Of a stretch of DNA of 64,000 nt, positions 43,905-52,374 are shown piece by piece. The translations under genes were made by a program, and so were the position numbers. Source of the DNA: Pseudomonadota bacterium (GTDB taxonomy: Bacteria > Pseudomonadota > Gammaproteobacteria > Burkholderiales > Burkholderiaceae_C); assembly GCA_963205115.1 (NCBI GenBank), contig CAUJHV010000074.1, positions 22,357 to 86,356 of the forward strand, given 5' to 3'. Within the stretch, counting starts at the first letter, position 1. Every line of letters begins with the position of its first letter. The notes under the pieces were generated by a model, which worked only from the letters and a program-made list of their open reading frames with translations, was not told the origin of the DNA and did no database searches.

Positions 43905-44678
43905 TCATCGCCAGGTCTTCTTCTTCTTCCAGCGGCGCTCGCCGCGCACGCCGGCTTCCTTCATGCCCAGGTAGAACTCCTTGATGTCTTCCTTCTCGCG
44001 CAGCCGCTCACAGGTGTCTTCCATGACGATGCGGCCGTTTTCCAGGACATAGCCGTAGTCGGCGGCATTCAGCGCCATGTTGGCGTTCTGTTCCACCAGC
44101 AGCATGGTCGTGCCGCGCTCGCGGTTGATGCGCACGACGATCTCGAAGATCTCCTTCGTGAGCTTGGGGCTCAGGCCCAGGCTGGGTTCGTCCAGCAGGA
44201 TGAGTTCGGGCGAGGCCATCAGCGCCCGGCTGATGGCCAGCATCTGCTGCTGGCCGCCCGACAGCAGACCGGCGTCCTGCTTGGCGCGCTCCTTCAGGAT
44301 GGGGAAGTAGCCGAAGACGGCTTCCAGGTCGCGGCCGACGCCGTCGCGGTCCTTGCGCGTGTAGGCGCCCATCATCAGGTTGTCGTGCACCGACAGCAGC
44401 GGGAACACCTCGCGGCCCTCGGGCACGTGCATCAGCCCCTGCTGCACGACGTAGGCCGGGTCGCGTGCCGTGATGTCCTGGCCCTTGAACGTGACGCTGC
44501 CCTTGCGCGGGTCGATGATGCCGCTGATGGTCTTCAGGATGGTGGTCTTGCCCGCGCCGTTGCTGCCCAGCACGGTGGCGATCTGGCCTTTCTCCACCTT
44601 CAGGCTCACGCCGCGGATGGCCTTGATCGGGCCGTAGGCGCTCTCGACGTTGAGCAGCTCGAGGATCGTGGCGCTCAT
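43905..44678 (-). CDS. livF: branched-chain amino acid-type ABC transporter ATPase LivF
   Basis: A 257-residue ATPase with Walker A GSNGAGKTT, signature LLSGGQQQMLAI, Walker B LILLDEPSLGLSP, and the LivF-type opening LELLNVESAYGPIKAI. The C-terminus is unusually basic (RRWKKKKTWR). ATG at 44678 overlaps the stop of livG by 4 bases. Confidence 0.95.
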   Translation of the reverse strand: MSATILELLNVESAYGPIKAIRGVSLKVEKGQIATVLGSNGAGKTTILKTISGIIDPRKGSVTFKGQDITARDPAYVVQQGLMHVPEGREVFPLLSVHDNLMMGAYTRKDRDGVGRDLEAVFGYFPILKERAKQDAGLLSGGQQQMLAISRALMASPELILLDEPSLGLSPKLTKEIFEIVVRINRERGTTMLLVEQNANMALNAADYGYVLENGRIVMEDTCERLREKEDIKEFYLGMKEAGVRGERRWKKKKTWR

Positions 44679-45478
44679 CGGGCGCTCCTGCGCAGCGAGG
44701 AGACGTCGTCCGCCGTACCCAGGTAGGCCTCGATCACGCCGGGATGCGACTGCACCTCGGACGGGGTGCCCAGCGCCAGGACCTGGCCCTGGTTCATGGC
44801 CAGGACACGGTCGGACACGCGCGAGACCAGCGTCATGTCGTGTTCGACCATCAGCACCGTGATGCCCAGGTCGTTGACGATGTCCTGGATCCAGAACGCC
44901 ATGTCGCCGGTTTCTTCGACATTCAGCCCCGAGGACGGCTCGTCCAGCAGCAGCAGCTTGGGGTCGATGGACAGCGCGCGGGCCAGTTCGACCACCTTGC
45001 GCACGCCGTAGGGCAGGCCGGCCACGAGCGTGTCGCGGTAGTGCTGCAGGTCCAGGAAATCGATGACCTCCTCGACCTTCTCGCGCGTCTGGCGCTCGGC
45101 CTGGCGCACGCTGGGCAGGAACATCATCTCCTGCCACAGGTTGCTGCGCCGGTGCACGTGGCGGCCGATCAGCAGGTTCTGCAGCACGGTGGCGTGTTCG
45201 AACAGCTCGATATTCTGGAAGGTGCGCGCGATGCCCAGGCCGGCCATGTCGTACGGCGGTGCGGCCAGCAGGTCCTTGCCGTCGTAGCGCAGCTCGCCCT
45301 GGGTGGGCGTGTAGATGCGGCTGATCAGGTTGAAGACGGTGGTCTTGCCGGCGCCGTTGGGCCCGATCAAGGTGAAGACCTCGCCGCGCTGCACGTCGAA
45401 GCTGATCTTGTCGACCGCCAGCACGCCGCCGAAGCGCATCTGCAGGTCGCGGGCCGAGAGGAGGGGTTCGCTGCTCAT
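44675..45478 (-). CDS. livG: branched-chain amino acid-type ABC transporter ATPase LivG
   Basis: A 267-residue ATPase with Walker A GPNGAGKTTVFNLI, the LivG-type degenerate signature LPYGVRKVVELARAL and Walker B LLLLDEPSSGLN. It pairs with LivF. ATG at 45478 lies 13 bases downstream of the livM stop; overlaps livF by 4 bases. Confidence 0.95.
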   Translation of the reverse strand: MSSEPLLSARDLQMRFGGVLAVDKISFDVQRGEVFTLIGPNGAGKTTVFNLISRIYTPTQGELRYDGKDLLAAPPYDMAGLGIARTFQNIELFEHATVLQNLLIGRHVHRRSNLWQEMMFLPSVRQAERQTREKVEEVIDFLDLQHYRDTLVAGLPYGVRKVVELARALSIDPKLLLLDEPSSGLNVEETGDMAFWIQDIVNDLGITVLMVEHDMTLVSRVSDRVLAMNQGQVLALGTPSEVQSHPGVIEAYLGTADDVSSLRRSAR

Positions 45479-45491
45479 GGCGTCATCGGGC

Positions 45492-46568
45492 CTAGCGCAG
45501 GCGGTCCGATTTGGTGAAGGCCTTCTGCCGCTTGAACAGGCCCTTGCGGTAGAACGGGAACAGCTGGATCCAGGTGCGGATCTTCAGCCAGCGGCCGTAC
45601 AGGCCCAGCGGCTCGAAGAGCACGAAGGCGATCAGCACCAGGCCGTAGATCACCGACTTCAGCCCTGGCGCCTGCGCCAGGGTCTCGGGCAGCAGATCCT
45701 TCACCGAGGAAATCGCCTGGGGCAGCCCGATCAGGAAGATGGCCCCGAGGAACGCCCCGTGCACGCTGCCCAGGCCGCCGATCACCACCATCAGCAGCAG
45801 GTCGATGGACTGGATGATGTTGAACTGGTCGGGCGACAGGAAGCGGATCTGGTGCGCATACAAGGCGCCGCCCAGGCCCGCCAGCGCCGCACTGATCGCG
45901 AAGCTGAGCGTCTTGTAGTAGGCCAGGTGGATGCCCATGCTCTGCGCGGAGATCTCCGAATCGCGGATGGCCACGAAGGCGCGGCCGGTGGGCGAGCGCA
46001 ACAGGTTCAGCACGGTCAGCGTGCACAGCACGGCGGTGACCAGGCACACGAAGTAGAACGAGGTGCCGGTATCCGCGGCCCAGCCCAAGGCCTGTGCCGG
46101 ACCCACGTTCATGCCGCTGTTGCCGCCGGTGACGGATTCCCAGCGCGCCAGCACCTCTTCGACGATGAAGCCGAAGGCAATGGTCGCGATGCCCAGGTAG
46201 ATGCCCTTGACGCGCAGTGCCGGCAGGCCGACCACCACGCCGACCGCCGCGGACAGCCCCGCGGCCACGGCCATCGAGACCGGAAACGGCCAGCCCTTGG
46301 CGGCCAGCACGGCCTCGGTATAGGCACCCACGCCCAGGAAGGCCGCGTGGCCGATCGAGAACAGGCCGGTGTACCCCGACAGCAGCATCAGGCCCAGGCC
46401 CACGGTGCCGTAGATCAGGATGAAGGTGAGCTGCGCCAGGCCGTAGTCGCCCATCCACCAGGGCGCGGTGATCAGCGCCGCCAGCAGCAGGCCGTACCAG
46501 AAGCGGTGGCCGCCGTGCCGAGCGAGATCGATATCCTGGTCGTAGCGGGTCTTGAAGATGAAGCGCAT
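45492..46568 (-). CDS. livM: branched-chain amino acid-type ABC transporter permease LivM
   Basis: A 358-residue inner-membrane permease with about ten hydrophobic segments. Motifs include YTGLFSIGHAAFLGVGAYT, the permease signature GGLGSVHGAFLGAIFL near residue 275 and the C-terminal basic tail FYRKGLFKRQKA. ATG at 46568. It lies 14 bases after the livH stop and completes the two-permease complex. Confidence 0.94.
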   Translation of the reverse strand: MRFIFKTRYDQDIDLARHGGHRFWYGLLLAALITAPWWMGDYGLAQLTFILIYGTVGLGLMLLSGYTGLFSIGHAAFLGVGAYTEAVLAAKGWPFPVSMAVAAGLSAAVGVVVGLPALRVKGIYLGIATIAFGFIVEEVLARWESVTGGNSGMNVGPAQALGWAADTGTSFYFVCLVTAVLCTLTVLNLLRSPTGRAFVAIRDSEISAQSMGIHLAYYKTLSFAISAALAGLGGALYAHQIRFLSPDQFNIIQSIDLLLMVVIGGLGSVHGAFLGAIFLIGLPQAISSVKDLLPETLAQAPGLKSVIYGLVLIAFVLFEPLGLYGRWLKIRTWIQLFPFYRKGLFKRQKAFTKSDRLR

Positions 46569-46582
46569 GGCGGTCCTGGCCC

Positions 46583-47458
46583 TCAGACCTTCTTGCGCAG
46601 GTTCTCGCCGAACAGGCCGTTCGGCTTGATCATGAGCATCACGAGCACGACGACATAGGCCGCCACGTCCTTGAAACCTTCGGGCAGGTAGAAGCCGGCC
46701 ATCGACTCGACGACGCCGACGATCAGCCCGCCGACGATGGCCCCGGGCAGGCTGCCGAAGCCGCCCACCACGGCCGCGGGAAAGGCCTTCAGGCCGATGA
46801 AGCCCATGTTGGCGTGCACGAAGGTGATAGGCGCCAGCAGCAGACCCGCCACCGCCGCGACAGCCGAGGCCAGGCCCCAGACCCAGGTATTGAGCCGCTT
46901 GACCGGAATGCCCATGTAATAGGCCGCGAGCTGGTTCTGCGACGAGGCCTGCATCGCGACGCCGACCTTGCTGCGCGAGAACAGCAGGTACAGCAGCCCG
47001 CACAGGATGGCCGTGGCCGCAATGACGACCAGCTGCTCGACCGCAAGAACCACGTCACCCAGCGGGAGGGTCGCGTCCTTGTAGGGCACCCGGAAGGTGT
47101 AGGTCTCGGTCCCCACGCCCGGCAGCATCGTCACCAGGCCACGCAACACGTAACCGATGCCGATGGTCAGCATCACGATCGAAAAGGTCGGCTGCCCGAG
47201 GATCGGTCGGATCACCAGGCGCTCGAGCAGCATGCCGAAGACGGCCATGGCGGCAATGGCGGCCGGCACCACGATCCAGAAGGGCAAGCCGAGCGCAGTG
47301 AGCAGCCCCAGGCCGATGAAGGCACCCAGCATCATCAGCTCGCCCTGGGCGAAGCTGACCGCTTCGCTGGCCTTGTAAATGAGCACGAAGCCCAGCGCGA
47401 TCAGGCCATAGATGCAGCCTTGAGCGATGCCACTGACCAGGACTTGGAGGACTTGCAA
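46583..47458 (-). CDS. livH: branched-chain amino acid-type ABC transporter permease LivH
   Basis: A 291-residue permease with the LivH opening QVLVSGIAQGCIYGLIALGFVLI and the conserved loop GGFGSLPGAIVGGLIVGVVE near residue 225. The start is TTG at 47458: no in-frame ATG or GTG precedes the conserved first helix, and no strong ribosome-binding site is visible. It is the first gene of the minus-strand operon and is divergent from the SPFH gene, with a 292-base shared upstream region in which no clear promoter could be identified. Confidence 0.88.
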   Translation of the reverse strand: MQVLQVLVSGIAQGCIYGLIALGFVLIYKASEAVSFAQGELMMLGAFIGLGLLTALGLPFWIVVPAAIAAMAVFGMLLERLVIRPILGQPTFSIVMLTIGIGYVLRGLVTMLPGVGTETYTFRVPYKDATLPLGDVVLAVEQLVVIAATAILCGLLYLLFSRSKVGVAMQASSQNQLAAYYMGIPVKRLNTWVWGLASAVAAVAGLLLAPITFVHANMGFIGLKAFPAAVVGGFGSLPGAIVGGLIVGVVESMAGFYLPEGFKDVAAYVVVLVMLMIKPNGLFGENLRKKV

Positions 47459-47750
47459 GAAGCGGGACCTGAGGACTGTCGCGCCACACCGACGGGCGCC
47501 TCGACGAAGCGGTTTGTACCCAGCCCGGCATGGGAAGGCCGAGCGAGAAAACCCGCATGGAACGCGGCGGCGATCCCTTATGCGGCCCTTACGGGTCGGC
47601 GCGGCGTGCCGTCAGCCACGAACCTGAAACGGCGTTTCATCGGCCCGCCCGGCGTCCCGTCGCAGGCAGCGGCCTCGGGTCGTGCCTGGCGCGCCGCGGC
47701 GCCGTATGATCCCTGCGCCGCGAAGGTGCAGGCGCAAGGAGTGGTTCGAC

Positions 47751-48806
47751 ATGGCTCTCATGGATTTCATCCGCAAGCAGTTCATCGACATCCTCGAATG
47801 GCAGGAGTCGGGCGACGGCGTGCTCGCCTGGCGCTATCCCATGGCGGACAACGAGATCCAGTACGGCGGTTCGTTGACGGTGCGCGAAAGCCAGATGGCC
47901 GTCTTCGTCAACGAGGGCAAGGTGGCCGATGTCTTCGGCCCCGGCATGTACAAGCTGACGACCCAGACCCTGCCGGTCCTGACCTACCTGAAGAATTGGG
48001 ACAAGCTGTTCCAGAGCCCCTTCAAGAGCGACCTGTATTTCTTCAGCACGCGGCAGCAGATCGACCGGCGCTGGGGCACGGCGCAGCCGGTGAGCATCCG
48101 CGACAAGGACTTCGGGGCCGTGCGGCTGCGCGCCTTCGGCAACTACGCCTACCGCATCGCCGACCCGAAGCTGTTCTTCCAGCAGATTTCCGGCACGCGC
48201 GACACCTACACGGTCGACGACCTGGACGGCCAGCTGCGCGGCCTGATGCTGCAGCACATCAGCGACGCGGTGGCCGCCAGCGGCATCCCTTTCCTGGACC
48301 TCGCGGCCAACCAGGTGGAATTTGCCAAGCAGCTGAAGGACGCGACCGCGCCCGATTTCGGGCTGCTCGGCCTGGCGCTGGAAACCGTGCAGCTGCAGAG
48401 CGTCAGCCTGCCCGAAGAGCTGCAGAAGGTGCTCGACCAGAAGATCGGCATGGGCATGGTCGGCAACGACATGGGCAAGTTCATGCAGTACCAGACCGCG
48501 CAGGCGATTCCCGCGATGGCCTCGGGTGCCGGCGGCTCGGGCATTGCGGGTGACGCCATGGGCCTGGGTGCGGGCGTGGCGCTGGGCCAGGTGCTGGCGC
48601 AGCAGCTGGGCCAGGGTCTGCAGGGCGGTGCCGCGTCGGCCCAGGCGGCTGCAGCTGCAGCGGCGGCCGCCGCCGCGCCGACCGGCGTGCGGGCCGAGGA
48701 CGTCATGGCCACGCTGGAAAAGCTGGGCGAGCTCAAGGCCAAGGGCATCCTCACCGACGAGGAGTTCTCGGCCAAGAAGGCAGAACTGCTGAAGAAGCTC
48801 GTCTAG
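47751..48806 (+). CDS. SPFH-domain protein with C-terminal SHOCT motif (YdjI/virion-core-like)
   Basis: A 351-residue cytosolic or membrane-associated protein of the band-7/SPFH superfamily, in the YdjI-like group. The N-terminal MALMDFIRKQFIDILEWQE and the SPFH body (RESQMAVFVNEGKVADVFGPGMYKL) are followed by a Gly/Ala-rich region (about residues 255-310) with an alanine run and a SHOCT domain (LGELKAKGILTDEEFSAKKAELL). AGGAG 9 bases upstream supports ATG at 47751. It opens the cluster SPFH, DUF4178, DUF350, aminopropyltransferase, FAD protein. Role unknown; membrane scaffold or stress function is inferred from the family. Confidence 0.88.
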   Translation: MALMDFIRKQFIDILEWQESGDGVLAWRYPMADNEIQYGGSLTVRESQMAVFVNEGKVADVFGPGMYKLTTQTLPVLTYLKNWDKLFQSPFKSDLYFFSTRQQIDRRWGTAQPVSIRDKDFGAVRLRAFGNYAYRIADPKLFFQQISGTRDTYTVDDLDGQLRGLMLQHISDAVAASGIPFLDLAANQVEFAKQLKDATAPDFGLLGLALETVQLQSVSLPEELQKVLDQKIGMGMVGNDMGKFMQYQTAQAIPAMASGAGGSGIAGDAMGLGAGVALGQVLAQQLGQGLQGGAASAQAAAAAAAAAAAPTGVRAEDVMATLEKLGELKAKGILTDEEFSAKKAELLKKLV

Positions 48807-48920
48807 GCCATGGCCTGCCCGGGTTCCGGCTGCGCGCCAGCCGCGGCGCGCGTGGGCGATGCTGTGGGCTTGTGCCGACCCGGGCGTGCCCGGGCGCGGC
48901 CGATGACGGTGCGCTGACGC

Positions 48921-50525
48921 GTGGCCGGCGAACAACCGACCCCGCAGCGCGCCTGGCGTGCGGCGTGCCCGAATTGCGGCGCGCCGGTCGAATTCCGCTC
49001 GGCCGCATCGTCCACGGCCGTCTGCAGCTTCTGCCGCAGCACGCTGGCGCGTGATGGCGATGCCCTGAAGCGCATCGGCCAGAGCGCCGAGCTCTTCGAC
49101 GACCACTCGCCGCTGCAGCTGGGTGCCAGCGGCACGCTGCAGGGTGTGACCTTCACGCTGATCGGCCGCCTGCAGTACGGCTATGCCGACGGCACGTGGA
49201 ACGAGTGGTACCTGTGGTTCGACAACGGGCGCAACGGCTGGTTGTCGGAAGACAACGGCGCGTATGTCCTGGCGTTCGACACGCCCTTGACCGGGCCCGC
49301 GCCGGCTGCATCCGAGCTCCAGGCCGGGCAGCGTGTCAGCGCCGGCGGCGTGGCCTGGGACGTGGCCTCCGTCGTGCAGGCCCGGCTGATTGCCGCGCAG
49401 GGTGAACTGCCGCGACCGCCACGCACGGGCGCGGAATTCACGGTGGCCGACCTGCGCAACAACCTGGGCGAGGTCGGTACGCTGGATTACGGCGACCCGG
49501 CGGCGGTGCAGTTTGCGATGGGCCGTTCGGCCGCGCTGTCCGAATTCCGCATGCAGGGTCTGAAGGCCAGCAGCGAGAGGACGCTGGGCGCCGCGGCCCT
49601 GAACTGCCCGCATTGCGGCGCGGGCCTGAGCGTCCAGCTGGCCGGCACGAAGGCCCTGAGCTGCGGGCAGTGCCACTCGTTGATCGACCTGTCGCAGGGT
49701 GTGGGCGAGAAGCTCGCCAGCGTCCAGCAGTCGGCCTCGCCGCCGCAGGGCCGCTTGCCGAAGATCGCCCTGGGCTCGACCGGGCGTCTGGCCATCGGCA
49801 GCGAAGGTGTGCTCGACTGGCAGTGCGTGGGTTATCTCGTGCGCTGCGACGTGCCGCAGGACAGCGGCGACGAGCCCGGCTACTGGAGCGAATATCTGCT
49901 GTTCCACCGTACGGCGGGTTTTGCCTTCCTGGTCGATACGGAAGACGGCTGGAGCCTCGTGCGGCCGCTGACCGGCGCGCCGCAGGTCAACGGCAACCTG
50001 GCGCAATGGGAGGGCGGAACCTACCGCAAGACCTTTGCCTACCCGGCAAAAGTCCTGTGGGTCGAAGGTGAGTTCTACTGGCTCGTCAAGCGCGACGAGC
50101 GTGCGCTCGTCACCGATTTCGAAGGCGAGGGCAGTGCCAGCGGCAGGCTGTTGTCGCGCGAAAAGACCGCCAGCGAAGTCACCTGGTCGGGTGGGCGCCA
50201 GATGCCCGCCAGCGCCGTGGAAGCGGCCTTCGGGCTCAAGCCCGAACAGCTCGCCCGCGAGGGCAGCGGCGACGTGCGCCCGTCCAGCGGCCGCAGCAGC
50301 ATGAGCCTGGGCACGGTCGTGCTGCTGGTGGTCGTGCTGCTGGTCGTGATGCTGCTGTTCACGCGTTGCGGTGGCGGCGACGACTGCCGAACGGTCGAGC
50401 AGGCCTATGGCAACCTCAGCCCCGAATATCGACAGTGCGTGCAGTCGCGCGGCAGCGGCGGCGGCAGCCGCTCGGGCGGCGGTTCCTGGGGTGGTTATTC
50501 CAGCGGCGGTGGCGGGCACAAGTAG
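48921..50525 (+). CDS. zinc-ribbon, DUF4178 membrane protein
   Basis: A 534-residue protein with two CXXC ribbon units: Cys16/Cys19 with Cys35/Cys38, and Cys229/Cys232 with Cys248/Cys251. Each is followed by a DUF4178-like beta domain (LQLGASGTLQGVTFTLIGR; IALGSTGRLAIGSEGVLDWQCVGYL), so the protein looks like an internal duplication. One transmembrane helix lies at about 463-485 (GTVVLLVVVLLVVMLLF), followed by a Gly/Ser-rich C-terminal tail. Start is GTG at 48921; no ATG alternative fits. Its position between the SPFH and DUF350 genes repeats a neighbourhood seen in many bacteria. Function unknown. Confidence 0.87.
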   Translation: MAGEQPTPQRAWRAACPNCGAPVEFRSAASSTAVCSFCRSTLARDGDALKRIGQSAELFDDHSPLQLGASGTLQGVTFTLIGRLQYGYADGTWNEWYLWFDNGRNGWLSEDNGAYVLAFDTPLTGPAPAASELQAGQRVSAGGVAWDVASVVQARLIAAQGELPRPPRTGAEFTVADLRNNLGEVGTLDYGDPAAVQFAMGRSAALSEFRMQGLKASSERTLGAAALNCPHCGAGLSVQLAGTKALSCGQCHSLIDLSQGVGEKLASVQQSASPPQGRLPKIALGSTGRLAIGSEGVLDWQCVGYLVRCDVPQDSGDEPGYWSEYLLFHRTAGFAFLVDTEDGWSLVRPLTGAPQVNGNLAQWEGGTYRKTFAYPAKVLWVEGEFYWLVKRDERALVTDFEGEGSASGRLLSREKTASEVTWSGGRQMPASAVEAAFGLKPEQLAREGSGDVRPSSGRSSMSLGTVVLLVVVLLVVMLLFTRCGGGDDCRTVEQAYGNLSPEYRQCVQSRGSGGGSRSGGGSWGGYSSGGGGHK

Positions 50526-50564
50526 CCTGCCCAGCGCCGCATTCGACGGACGAGGAGAAGTCTC

Positions 50565-50792
50565 ATGGTGGGTATCGAGTGGCTCAAGCCGGGCGTATTT
50601 TTCGGCAGCATCCTGTTCGCGCTGATGGGCGTGATCATCTTCTGGCTGTGCTTCGTCATCATCGACAAGCTCACGCCCTACCAGTTGTGGACGGAGATCG
50701 TCGAGCACAAGAACCAGGCCCTGGCCACCGTGGTGGCGGCCATGTGCCTGGCCATCGGGCTGATCGTGGCGGCCGCCATCCACGGCGGTTGA
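50565..50792 (+). CDS. DUF350 membrane protein
   Basis: A 75-residue protein with two transmembrane helices (GVFFGSILFALMGVIIFWLCFVIIDKL trimmed; first at about 10-34, second at about 53-72). This is the short, single-repeat form of DUF350, related to E. coli YjfL, which lies next to a PspA homologue and a glutathionylspermidine synthase-like gene. A GAGGAG motif about 6 bases upstream of ATG at 50565 supports the start. It lies 39 bases after the DUF4178 gene and 22 bases before the aminopropyltransferase start. Confidence 0.88.
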   Translation: MVGIEWLKPGVFFGSILFALMGVIIFWLCFVIIDKLTPYQLWTEIVEHKNQALATVVAAMCLAIGLIVAAAIHGG

Positions 50793-50814
50793 TCCCCTGA
50801 GCGCCGCCATTCCG

Positions 50815-52374
50815 GTGGAGGACCGCGGCCGCGTGCATCCGGCCGAGGTGGCCCTGCTCGCGTCGGTCTTCGTCGTGGCCGCCTGCGGGCTGGTCTACGA
50901 GCTGGCTGCCGGTGCACTGGCCAGTTATCTGCTGGGCGATTCGGTGCTGCAGTTCAGCACCATCATCGGCACCTACCTGTTTGCGATGGGCGTGGGCTCG
51001 TGGCTCAGCCGCTTCGTCGAGCGGCAGCTGGTGGCGCAGTTCCTGCGCATCGAACTGCTGGTCGGCCTGGTGGGCGGCCTGATGCCGGCCGCATTGTTCA
51101 TGGCGCATGCCACCCTGCCGGCCGCGGCCACCGGGGCCTTCCGTGCGCTGCTCTACGGCATGGTGCTGCTGGTGGGCACGCTGGTCGGCCTGGAGATCCC
51201 GCTGGTGATGCGCATCCTGAAGCGGCAGTTCCAGCAGCGCTACGGCCTGAAGGACCTGGTCTCGCAGGTGCTGACCTTCGATTACCTCGGCGCGCTGGTC
51301 GTGGCGGTGGCCTTCCCGCTGCTGCTGGTGCCTCACCTGGGGCTGATCCGCACGGGCGTCTTCTTCGGTTTGCTCAATGCCGGCGTGGCGGTGTGGGCGC
51401 TGTGGCTCTTTCGCGGCGAGCTGCGTGCCTTCCGCGCGCATGCTGCCGCGTGCGCCGCGGTGGTCGCCGTGCTGCGGGCGGCGCTGCTGGGCGCGCAGCG
51501 GCTGACGACCTGGGCCGAAGACCACTTCTACGGCGGCGACATCGTGCTGCGCGAGACCTCGCCCTACCAGCGCATCGTGGTCACGCGCAGCCCGGCCGGC
51601 ACGCGGCTGTTCCTCAACGGCAACCTGCAGTTCCATTCGCGCGACGAGTACCGCTATCACGAAGCGCTGGTGCACCCGGCGATGCTGGCCCATGGCGCAC
51701 CGCGGCGAGTGCTGGTGCTGGGCGGCGGCGACGGCATGGCCGTGCGCGAGGTCTTGAAGCACGCGTCGGTGGAGTCGGTCACGCTGGTCGAACTCGACCC
51801 GCAAATGACGCGTCTCTTTACCGATCACCCCTTGCTGCGGGAGCTCAACGGCGCGTCGCTGGCGAACCCGAAGCTGCAGGTGGTGAATGCCGATGCCTTC
51901 GGCTGGCTGGACACGCAGCGCGAGATGTTCGATGTCATCGTCATCGACTTTCCCGATCCCAGCAACTTTTCGCTGGGCAAGCTCTACACGACGAGCTTCT
52001 ACCAGCGTGTGGACCAGCACCTGGCGGCGGGCGGCTTTGCCGTGGTGCAGACCACCTCGCCGCTGGTGGCGCGGCGCAGCTTCTGGACTGTGGTGAGCAC
52101 GCTCGAGGCCGTGGGCCTGACCGCGACGCCGTACCACGCGCATGTGCCGAGTTTTGGCGAATGGGGCTTCGTGCTGGCGGGCCGCCGGCCCGTGCGGCCG
52201 GCCGCGTCGCTGCCGGCGTTCCCGTCGGGCCTGCGCTTCATCACGCGCGCAGGCCTGCCCGCGCTTTTCGACTTCCCGCCGGACATGGCGCGGGTGCCGA
52301 CCGAAGCGAACCGGTTGACCAACCAGTCGCTGGTGCACGTCTTCGAAGAAGAATGGGGCAAGGTGCGCGAGTGA
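50815..52374 (+). CDS. membrane-bound polyamine aminopropyltransferase (spermidine synthase-like)
   Basis: A 519-residue protein. The N-terminal half (about residues 10-220) has six to seven membrane helices; the C-terminal half is a spermidine synthase-type methyltransferase fold with GGGDGMA at 303-309 and the DFPDP motif (Asp378, Asp381) at the expected catalytic site. The reaction would be transfer of aminopropyl from decarboxylated AdoMet to putrescine or a related amine. GTG at 50815 is the start used; the frame is open further upstream (CTG at 50797) so a longer N-terminus is possible. It overlaps the next gene by 1 base and lies near speD. Confidence 0.9.
   Translation: MEDRGRVHPAEVALLASVFVVAACGLVYELAAGALASYLLGDSVLQFSTIIGTYLFAMGVGSWLSRFVERQLVAQFLRIELLVGLVGGLMPAALFMAHATLPAAATGAFRALLYGMVLLVGTLVGLEIPLVMRILKRQFQQRYGLKDLVSQVLTFDYLGALVVAVAFPLLLVPHLGLIRTGVFFGLLNAGVAVWALWLFRGELRAFRAHAAACAAVVAVLRAALLGAQRLTTWAEDHFYGGDIVLRETSPYQRIVVTRSPAGTRLFLNGNLQFHSRDEYRYHEALVHPAMLAHGAPRRVLVLGGGDGMAVREVLKHASVESVTLVELDPQMTRLFTDHPLLRELNGASLANPKLQVVNADAFGWLDTQREMFDVIVIDFPDPSNFSLGKLYTTSFYQRVDQHLAAGGFAVVQTTSPLVARRSFWTVVSTLEAVGLTATPYHAHVPSFGEWGFVLAGRRPVRPAASLPAFPSGLRFITRAGLPALFDFPPDMARVPTEANRLTNQSLVHVFEEEWGKVRE

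Noticed and set aside
47637..50810. Open frame of about 1057 codons on the minus strand opposite the SPFH, DUF4178 and DUF350 genes
   Set aside because: No recognisable domain, and the plus strand has clear start signals and family motifs for each gene.
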